Below, one piece after another: positions 14,048 to 19,160 of a DNA stretch of 19,160 nt. A model generated the notes under the pieces. That model did no database searches, was not told the origin of the DNA, and saw nothing but the letters and a program-made list of their open reading frames with translations. The stretch's first letter is position 1; every line of letters starts with the position of its first letter. Made by a program: the position numbers and the translations under genes. The stretch spans positions 1 through 19,160 of the forward strand of contig JAKSDL010000873.1 of assembly GCA_022360105.1 (NCBI GenBank), read 5' to 3'. Source of the stretch: Pseudomonadota bacterium (GTDB lineage Bacteria; SAR324; XYD2-FULL-50-16; JAHJRI01).

Positions 14048-15580
14048 TTATCCAATCAGTTTTAAGACGTTCTCAGGTATCTGATTTGCCTGGGCCAGCA
14101 TGGCACTTGATGACTGAGTCATGATCTGATTTCTGGTATAATTGGCCATTTCTTTTGCCATATCCGTATCACGAATGACCGATTCTGAAGAAATCAGGTT
14201 TTCATTTGCGATTCTGATATTGGAAAGATTGCTTTCCAGGGAGTTCTTTTGAAACGCCCCCAGTTCACCTCTGTTTTCCAATACCTGGTCAATCGCAGCA
14301 TCAACGAGCTTCAGGGTATCCTGGGCTCCTTGAAACGTCGTCAAATCAACATCTGCCAAACTCTTGAAGCCGGAACGGTTATTGACGTTCAACGCCATAT
14401 ATTCCGGGTTCACGTTCTTAATTGAAAGCCCGACTGTTTGATACTGATTACCGCCGATATGAAAACGCGTACCATTTTGAGTTACGTAAACACGACCGAC
14501 CGATACACCGTCCTCTGGCATATTGTCGTTGGTTATCCTTTCCGGCGGTTCCTGTGCGTTGGGATCCTCCAGATCGTTTACTTCACATTCAGGGGGTAAA
14601 AATCCTTCTTTACCATCACCATAGTATCGAACACTCAATCCGTCGATACACTTAGAGTCTTTGATACCCGTAAGGACCTGGCCCTTACCGATGGCAGATT
14701 CTCCGTTTATGGTACCCTTTATGTTTAACCCAATATTGGCAACTTCAACATCTCCGGCATCTTTACTTAACACTCCAGCCGTACTGCTTGAAACTTGGAA
14801 TCTATAATCGGAACCATATTCCCTGTGGATCAGGTTCAAAGTTCCTGCGTCTGTCAGCTGTACATCAATATTGATCCCCTGGGTTATAATCTCTGATTGC
14901 AGGTTTTTAGCTACCGTATCCACCGTATCATCTCTGGTGGTGGTATAGGTCGCCATTTTCCCGTTTTCAATCACAGACAGGGTTTCGCCCGCTTTTATGA
15001 TTTCATCCGTAAGCGCTTGCGTACCTATGACGTCAGATTTCGTCGCAAGTTGCGTTAGCTTTACATCAAAACCATTTTCACGAGAATCACCCGTAGCCAA
15101 GGTAGCTGTGACAAACTCCAGGTCCTTACCCGAAGTAGTTCCGGTAGTTTCCATAGAACCATCAAGCAGCTTTTGATTTCCAAACTGTGCCTGTGAGGAA
15201 ATCCTACTGATCGCAGCAAGGATGAAGTCCACCTCTTGCTGGTCTGCTTGTAGCGCTGCATCGTCATTAACACCCTCATTGGCAGCATGTATTGCCAGCT
15301 GCCGCATGTTATTCAGGAGATTACCAACATCAGACATTGCTGCTTCAGTCGTCTGAATCATGGAAACCGCTGTTTCCGAGTTATCAATGGCCTGATTCAA
15401 TCCCGCGATTTGAGACCGCATATGCTCCGATATCATAAACGCAGCGGGACCTTCAGAAGCCCGATTGATCCTTGTCCCGGAAGATAGCTTTTCCAGATTC
15501 TTCGTTAAACCAGCATTGTTTGCTTGTAACCTCCGGTGCGAATTCAGCGCCGCGACGTTATGGTTTACTCGAAAAGTCAA
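14048..15580 (-). CDS. fliC: Flagellin 2 (TTG start)
   Basis: This 510-aa flagellin has all terminal polymerisation motifs: FRVNHNVAALNSHRRL, LEKLSSGTRINRASEGPAA, GELGAFQKNSLESNLSNIRIANENLIS and [19 protein letters not shown]. The central domain aligns with flagellins 1 and 3 and keeps the cysteine pair at Cys311 and Cys332. The acidic Pro-rich stretch after the second cysteine differs. It is the most divergent of the three full-length copies. The start codon is TTG at 15580: the next in-frame ATG (Met49) would remove essential D0 residues, and the TTG aligns with the ATG of the neighbours behind a GGGAGGTG. That Shine-Dalgarno lies in a 7-bp hairpin, so expression is probably tuned down or regulated. 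Confidence 0.95.
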   Translation of the reverse strand: MTFRVNHNVAALNSHRRLQANNAGLTKNLEKLSSGTRINRASEGPAAFMISEHMRSQIAGLNQAIDNSETAVSMIQTTEAAMSDVGNLLNNMRQLAIHAANEGVNDDAALQADQQEVDFILAAISRISSQAQFGNQKLLDGSMETTGTTSGKDLEFVTATLATGDSRENGFDVKLTQLATKSDVIGTQALTDEIIKAGETLSVIENGKMATYTTTRDDTVDTVAKNLQSEIITQGINIDVQLTDAGTLNLIHREYGSDYRFQVSSSTAGVLSKDAGDVEVANIGLNIKGTINGESAIGKGQVLTGIKDSKCIDGLSVRYYGDGKEGFLPPECEVNDLEDPNAQEPPERITNDNMPEDGVSVGRVYVTQNGTRFHIGGNQYQTVGLSIKNVNPEYMALNVNNRSGFKSLADVDLTTFQGAQDTLKLVDAAIDQVLENRGELGAFQKNSLESNLSNIRIANENLISSESVIRDTDMAKEMANYTRNQIMTQSSSAMLAQANQIPENVLKLIG

Positions 15581-15600
15581 AATCCACCTCCCTGTAGATT
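15581..15600 (-). promoter_or_regulatory. Shine-Dalgarno hairpin of flagellin 2, CsrA-like site
   Basis: AAUCUAC pairs with GUGGAUU (7 bp, one U-G) around loop AGGGAG, ending immediately before the UUG start. CUACAGGGAGGU matches the CsrA consensus at 10 of 12 positions with GGA in the loop. The hairpin alone would also limit ribosome access. Confidence 0.6.
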
Positions 15601-15727
15601 ATACTTTCTACACTAGGGTTTAATTTGCATAAAAAATAACAGAATCGTTGTATTCATCAAATCCAAAACCAAAACTGCCTTATGCTTCTGCTTGGTTTAT
15701 TTTCAAAATTCTGACAACAATTCACTT

Positions 15728-15761
15728 AAAAACGACCGGTTTATCTAAATAAATCCCGGTC
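15728..15761 (-). terminator. Intrinsic terminator after flagellin 3
   Basis: On the minus strand GACCGG pairs with CCGGTC (15756-15761 and 15734-15739) around an inner TTTAT/ATAAA stem with a TTAG loop, followed by GTTTTT (15728-15733). It is a good rho-independent terminator between flagellins 3 and 2. Confidence 0.75.
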
Positions 15762-15765
15762 TATT

Positions 15766-15793
15766 CCGAAGAAGACCTTCCTGTTTTCTTCGG
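15766..15793 (-). terminator. First hairpin after flagellin 3 stop
   Basis: An 8-bp stem CCGAAGAA/TTCTTCGG with a 12-base loop lies 7 bases after the flagellin 3 stop. No T-run follows, so it is probably a 3'-end stabilising hairpin ahead of the terminator at 15728-15761. The loop contains ACAGGAAGG, a weak CsrA-like string. Confidence 0.5.
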
Positions 15794-15800
15794 CACTACC

Positions 15801-17321
15801 CTACCCCAATAGCTGCAAAACATTTTGGGGTAGTTGGTTCGCCTGAGCCAGCATTGCTGTTGCGGACTGGGTCATAATCTGGTTCCTGGTAAAAGAAGCC
15901 ATTTCTTTTGCCATGTCCACATCTCGAATGACTGATTCAGATGAAATCAGGTTTTCGTTTGCAATTCTTATATTTGATAAATTTGCCTCCAATGTGTTTT
16001 TCTGAAATGCTCCCAATTCACCCCTGAGAGCTGATATATCGTTGATGGCATCATCAATCAGTTCCAAAGCATCTTGAGCGCCTTGAAAGTTACGGACATC
16101 AATATCATTTATATTTCGATAACCGGATTTATTCATAATTCCGGTACCCAGTTTTTCCGGGTTCATACTTCCGACCGAAATACCCACTGTTTGTCCCCTG
16201 TTACCACCGACCTGAAACTTCATGGAATTCTGGGATACAAACACACGTCCAACCTCGATACCACCTTCAGGCATTTCCTGTGGAGGAGGTTCTTCAATAA
16301 TCTCACCGGTTTCAATATCAGCGACAACGCATCCGGGGTCAAAGACGATTCCTGCATCTCCGGTGTAACGAACACTGAGTCCATCAACACATTTTGCGCC
16401 TTCCACTCCGGTCAGAATCTGCCCTTTACCAACTGCTGATTCACCATTGATCGTGCCTTTAATGTCCACACCTTTGTCGGCTATGCTGATCTCTCCTCCG
16501 GCCTTGCTAAGAATTCCATCCGTGGAACTCATAACTTGGAAGCCAAATTCAGAACCGTATTCTTTATGAAAAACCTCCAGAATACCCTGCTCATTAAGGA
16601 TTACATCAACATTTAATCCTTTCCTTGCAACTTCGGATCTTAGATTCTGGATCATCGTGGCCGATGTGTCATCCGCATGAGAGGTATACGTCGCCATTTT
16701 ACCATTTTCAATGATGGTCAACGTCTCCCCGGCCTTCACAATTTCATTTGTCAACACCTGGGTACCTGCGGCATTTGCCCTGGTAGCAAGTTCTGTCACC
16801 TTGACCGCAAATCCATTTTCCCTGGAATCGCCGGTCGCCAGTGTTGCCCCGACAAAATCCAGATTAGCCCCGGTTGTAACCCCGGAAGCTCCCCTGGAAC
16901 CATCCAACAATTTTTTCTGACCGAATTGCGCTTGTTCAGAAATCCGTTCGATGGTGGCCAAGGCATTTTCCATTTCCTGCTGATCCGCTTCCAGCATAAC
17001 CTCGTCATTCACAGCCTCGTTTGAAGCATGGATGGCCAGTTGGCGCATAGACACCAGCAGGTTCGCTACTTCCGCCATGTTCGCTTCAGTGGTCTGAACC
17101 AGCGAAATAGCTGTCTCCGAGTTATCAATCGCCTGCGTCAAGCCGGCGATCTGGGCTCTCATCTGTTCAGAAATAACCAGAGATGCAGGACCTTCCGCAG
17201 CCCTGTTAATCCTGAGTCCGGATGATAACCTCTCCAGTGTTTTTCCCATCGCCCTCTGGTTTGCCTCCAGATTCCGGTGGGAATTAATCGCACTGGTATT
17301 GTGGTTAATTCTCAAGCTCAT
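15801..17321 (-). CDS. fliC: Flagellin 3
   Basis: This 506-aa flagellin shares near-identical termini with flagellin 1: LRINHNTSAINSHRNL, LERLSSGLRINRAAEGPA, GELGAFQKNTLEANLSNIRIANENLIS and [19 protein letters not shown]. The central domain starts at LATGDSRENGFAVKVT, contains GTINGESAVGKGQILTGVEGAK, and holds Cys311 and Cys331 (PGCVVADIE). A short Pro/Glu-rich loop (about 339-353) follows the second cysteine and differs between copies. The ATG follows AAGGAGGA with good spacing. The leader holds a GGA-loop hairpin typical of CsrA sites. Which of the three copies is the main filament protein cannot be told from sequence. Confidence 0.96.
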   Translation of the reverse strand: MSLRINHNTSAINSHRNLEANQRAMGKTLERLSSGLRINRAAEGPASLVISEQMRAQIAGLTQAIDNSETAISLVQTTEANMAEVANLLVSMRQLAIHASNEAVNDEVMLEADQQEMENALATIERISEQAQFGQKKLLDGSRGASGVTTGANLDFVGATLATGDSRENGFAVKVTELATRANAAGTQVLTNEIVKAGETLTIIENGKMATYTSHADDTSATMIQNLRSEVARKGLNVDVILNEQGILEVFHKEYGSEFGFQVMSSTDGILSKAGGEISIADKGVDIKGTINGESAVGKGQILTGVEGAKCVDGLSVRYTGDAGIVFDPGCVVADIETGEIIEEPPPQEMPEGGIEVGRVFVSQNSMKFQVGGNRGQTVGISVGSMNPEKLGTGIMNKSGYRNINDIDVRNFQGAQDALELIDDAINDISALRGELGAFQKNTLEANLSNIRIANENLISSESVIRDVDMAKEMASFTRNQIMTQSATAMLAQANQLPQNVLQLLG

Positions 17322-17326
17322 TAAAT

Positions 17327-17336
17327 TCCTCCTTGT
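17327..17336 (-). promoter_or_regulatory. Shine-Dalgarno of flagellin 3 overlapping a CsrA-like motif
   Basis: ACAAGGAGGA contains the ribosome-binding site and matches the CsrA core ACARGGA. A CTTGT/ACAAG pairing just upstream could tie up its 5' edge. Unlike flagellins 1 and 2 it is not inside a clear hairpin loop. Confidence 0.5.
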
Positions 17337-17347
17337 TTTTGTTACAA

Positions 17348-17365
17348 GCAGACTTCCCTGTCCGC
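17348..17365 (-). promoter_or_regulatory. Upstream CsrA-like hairpin in flagellin 3 leader
   Basis: GCGGAC pairs with GUCUGC (6 bp, one G-U) around the six-base loop AGGGAA. GGACAGGGAAGU matches the CsrA consensus at 10 of 12 positions. It lies 25 bases (GGA to GGA) before the Shine-Dalgarno motif. Confidence 0.55.
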
Positions 17366-17374
17366 CATGTTGAG

Positions 17375-17406
17375 AAAAACCTGTCTAAGCATTCAGTTAC
17401 TTAGAC
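17375..17406 (-). terminator. Terminator after the divergent flagellin-like gene
   Basis: GTCTAAG and CTTAGAC (7 bp) with a ten-base loop are followed on the minus strand by AGG and five T (17375-17379). It separates the flagellin-like gene from flagellin 3. Confidence 0.6.
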
Positions 17407-17431
17407 TTGTTAAAAAAACCTTTGAATTAGT

Positions 17432-18793
17432 TTACTTCCATGATGTTACCTTCATTACGGAAACCGGCGTTAGCATAGACTTCAGCTGGTTTACCATGTC
17501 CTTTGCCTTATCTTTGGAAAGATAAAGCAACTCATCCCCTGCAGACTGGGGCCTAATGGTTGAGCGTAACAATTCCACCGCCCTATCCACATAGATCTTT
17601 TCTTTCCACTTCAGCTCATCGAGCAGAAAATCGATGTAGGTCATCGACCACAAAATCATCCGAATGGAGTCTCTGCATTCGGTCTCGGTATTTCCTCTAA
17701 TCACACTGAGATCCCTAAACCCGCTGCTATTCGAAACACCCGCTGCCAGGATTGTCGGTTTGACCGATGGAATACTGAGAATCTCCATTTTAGACTCATT
17801 GGAGTCCAGTGGAACCAGCAAACCATTTTGTTTGACCTTGACATATCCGACGACCTGCCCCGGGTAATCAACCACCCCATCATAAAAAATTACCAATCCG
17901 TCCGTTTTCTTGTTTCCCTTGTCTCCGATCAGGAAACCTCCGTCACCATGGGCACTCTCTGAACCAATAGTTCCATTCACGTCCAACCCCGGTTCAGCTG
18001 CCTTGTACTCCCCGGGTATATGGGAAATTATCCTTGTTCTATCGCTCATCCCCTGGAAGCTGGAACGAGAACCCGATTGGTTATGCCTGAACAGCAAATG
18101 ATTATCCTTTGTCCTGAACACACTAATATCGAGTCCATGTTCCAAAAGACAACGTTGGAGATTTACAATCAGTCGATCAGGCGTATCATCATCCCTGATT
18201 TTATATCGCACCTCCTGCTTACCGTTGGATAAGGCGATCAGGCTTTCATGTTTAATAGTTTCTTCACTGACTTCTCCTGTCCCTCTCAAAAGAGCAGGTT
18301 TGGCTTCCTGGTATATGGTAATGGGATAACCCAATTCCTCGGAGGTCAGTACACGGGCCGAGCCGCGTATAAATCTCAAGTTATCGCCAATGGTCTTCCC
18401 ATAAACACCACTGTTCCCGTTTAGTAACAGCCTTCCTTCAAAACTCACTTTTTCGGATGTAACTTTCAAACACGACATCCTATCCGAGAGAAAGTTGTTT
18501 ATGACCGATGCAGGCACTTTCGCCCAGGAAGACCTGTTTCGTTCTTTGTCCAGAAACTCTTTCATTTCAATCAGCCAGCCTTTCATTTTCTCAATGTTGA
18601 TTCTGGCTGTCTGCAACATGGAAACCGTGTTCTCCAGTTTACCAATCACCGAAAACCGTCCCTGGTTTACTGGTGACACATATTCTTTCTGCGGTACCGG
18701 ATCACCTCTACTAAGGCCCAAGGCAGTCTCAACCCTTCGGTTAAAATCCACCGTCCGCTTGAATACGGCGCTGTGTCCGTTATAATCTTTCAT
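17432..18793 (-). CDS. Divergent flagellin-like protein lacking conserved termini
   Basis: The 453-aa protein aligns through its middle with the neighbouring flagellins. NTVSMLQTARINIE (55-68) matches SETAVSMIQTAEANIS, YGKTIGDNLRFI (131-142) matches SGTTTGNDLEFV, and NGTIGSESAHGDGGFLIGDKG (273-293) matches KGTINGESAIGKGQILTGVKG; DGLVIFYDG and SSGFRDL also correspond. The N-terminus (MKDYNGHSAVFKRTVDF) lacks the LRINHN and SSGLRINRAAEGPA motifs. The C-terminus ends PVSVMKVTSWK in place of the ANENLISSES...TRNQIM...MLAQANQ region and is about ten residues shorter. Both shared cysteines are replaced (Lys296, Gln313). The ORF is intact with an AGGTG ribosome-binding site, so this is a diverged paralogue and not a pseudogene. 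Possible roles (filament decoration, adaptor, competitor or regulator of flagellin) are inference. Confidence 0.85.
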   Translation of the reverse strand: MKDYNGHSAVFKRTVDFNRRVETALGLSRGDPVPQKEYVSPVNQGRFSVIGKLENTVSMLQTARINIEKMKGWLIEMKEFLDKERNRSSWAKVPASVINNFLSDRMSCLKVTSEKVSFEGRLLLNGNSGVYGKTIGDNLRFIRGSARVLTSEELGYPITIYQEAKPALLRGTGEVSEETIKHESLIALSNGKQEVRYKIRDDDTPDRLIVNLQRCLLEHGLDISVFRTKDNHLLFRHNQSGSRSSFQGMSDRTRIISHIPGEYKAAEPGLDVNGTIGSESAHGDGGFLIGDKGNKKTDGLVIFYDGVVDYPGQVVGYVKVKQNGLLVPLDSNESKMEILSIPSVKPTILAAGVSNSSGFRDLSVIRGNTETECRDSIRMILWSMTYIDFLLDELKWKEKIYVDRAVELLRSTIRPQSAGDELLYLSKDKAKDMVNQLKSMLTPVSVMKVTSWK

Positions 18794-18908
18794 TTTTACA
18801 CCTGTTGTTTGTAATAGTATGAAATGAAATCGATTTTACTTAGCCAGATCGACTTCATCGATTTGAATCAACAGCATGTCAATTTCCGATTCGAATGTAT
18901 TGTTCACC

Positions 18909-18942
18909 CTCGATCCCTCATTTTATTGAAGACCGGATCGAG
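18909..18942 (-). terminator. Hairpin after the partial flagellin gene
   Basis: An 8-bp stem CTCGATCC/GGATCGAG with an 18-base loop begins about 22 bases beyond the stop of the edge flagellin. No T-run follows, so terminator function is uncertain. Confidence 0.4.
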
Positions 18943-18964
18943 CCTTCCTGCTGCTACAAGTTCA

Positions 18965-19160
18965 TTACTGCAACAGAGCCAGTACGTTGTTCGGTGTTTG
19001 GTTTGCCTGAGCCAGCATGGCTGTGGCTGATTGTGTCATGATCTGATTTCTGGTGAATTCAGACATCTCAGCCGCCATATCGGTATCGCGAATCACCGAT
19101 TCAGCGTTAATTAAGTTCTCCTTGGCAATACTCAAACTGGTGATATTCGTCTCCAAAGCG
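18965..19160 (-). CDS. fliC: Flagellin 4, C-terminal part (cut by window edge)
   Basis: The frame is open to the window end, and only the last 64 codons are present. The residues match the conserved D1/D0 C-terminus: [36 protein letters not shown], split here as [16 protein letters not shown] and [19 protein letters not shown], then [10 protein letters not shown]. It diverges from the other copies ([10 protein letters not shown] against ANENLISSES), so it belongs to a different flagellin subtype. The TTG at 19156 that might be read as a start is an internal Leu codon; the true start lies outside the window. It suggests the array continues beyond 19160. Confidence 0.93.
   Translation of the reverse strand, partial: ALETNITSLSIAKENLINAESVIRDTDMAAEMSEFTRNQIMTQSATAMLAQANQTPNNVLALLQ

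Noticed and set aside
13674..14084. Plus-strand 136-codon frame with a signal-peptide-like start
   Set aside because: It starts at TTG inside antisense flagellin 1, its hydrophobic start is the complement of the ribosome-binding region, and it runs into antisense flagellin 2. No ribosome-binding site was seen.
15600..15610. TATAAT-like string before flagellin 2
   Set aside because: It directly abuts the Shine-Dalgarno hairpin, so transcription from it would start within or after the ribosome-binding site.
17432..18793. Flagellin-like gene as a decaying pseudogene
   Set aside because: The frame is intact over 453 codons with a normal start, ribosome-binding site and terminator, and central motifs are conserved, which argues for a maintained gene.
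13691..18964. Sigma-28 or sigma-54 promoters in the flagellin leaders
   Set aside because: I scanned the minus-strand leaders for TAAA-N15-GCCGATAA and GG-N10-GC patterns and found only poor partial matches.

Overview
The window looks like chromosomal DNA from a motile Gram-negative bacterium. Supporting genes are diaminopimelate epimerase (DAP-type peptidoglycan), an Aat leucyl/phenylalanyl-tRNA-protein transferase, an EttA-type ABC-F protein, ArfB, a ClC chloride transporter and at least four flagellin-family genes. One small gene decodes only if an in-frame UGA is read as selenocysteine, so the host probably has Sec machinery. By eye the base composition is moderate to slightly AT-rich. 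A proteobacterial or Desulfobacterota/SAR324/Nitrospinota-like host would fit, but I cannot assign a taxon from the sequence alone. No insertion sequences, tRNAs, rRNAs or CRISPR arrays were seen.

Layout. 1-1860: ettA (+). 1862-3481: an apparent minus-strand operon gph - YfcE-like phosphoesterase - arfB, converging tail to tail with ettA. 3482-4516: a small stand-alone CBM48 (glycogen-binding-like) protein (+) between two gene-poor stretches. 4517-6870: a single-domain CheY-like response regulator (+) converging with dnaK (-) across two strong terminator hairpins. 7136-10072: a minus-strand operon dapF - ClC transporter with CBS domains - SelW/Rdx-type selenoprotein. 10441-11250: an unrecognised exported or membrane-anchored protein (+), converging with aat (-). 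12164-19160: a flagellin array on the minus strand. It holds three full-length flagellins of 506-510 aa, one strongly divergent flagellin-like paralogue of 453 aa, and the C-terminus of another flagellin cut by the window edge.

Most interesting points. (1) The hidden selenoprotein gene at 7136-7357 has a Cys-X-X-Sec motif and a plausible bacterial SECIS hairpin. (2) The divergent flagellin paralogue at 17432-18793 keeps the central domain of its neighbours but has lost the terminal motifs needed to polymerise into a filament. (3) The three full flagellins share a pair of cysteines in the variable domain, and both are lost together in the paralogue. (4) The flagellin leaders carry CsrA-like sites. 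In two genes the Shine-Dalgarno GGA sits in the six-base loop of a hairpin directly before the start codon, and two leaders have a second GGA-loop hairpin upstream. This predicts CsrA (and perhaps FliW) control of flagellin translation. One flagellin starts at TTG.

The flagellin genes appear to be separate transcription units, because each is followed by a hairpin, three of which share a CCGAA/TTCGG base. I found no convincing sigma-28 or sigma-54 promoter in the array.
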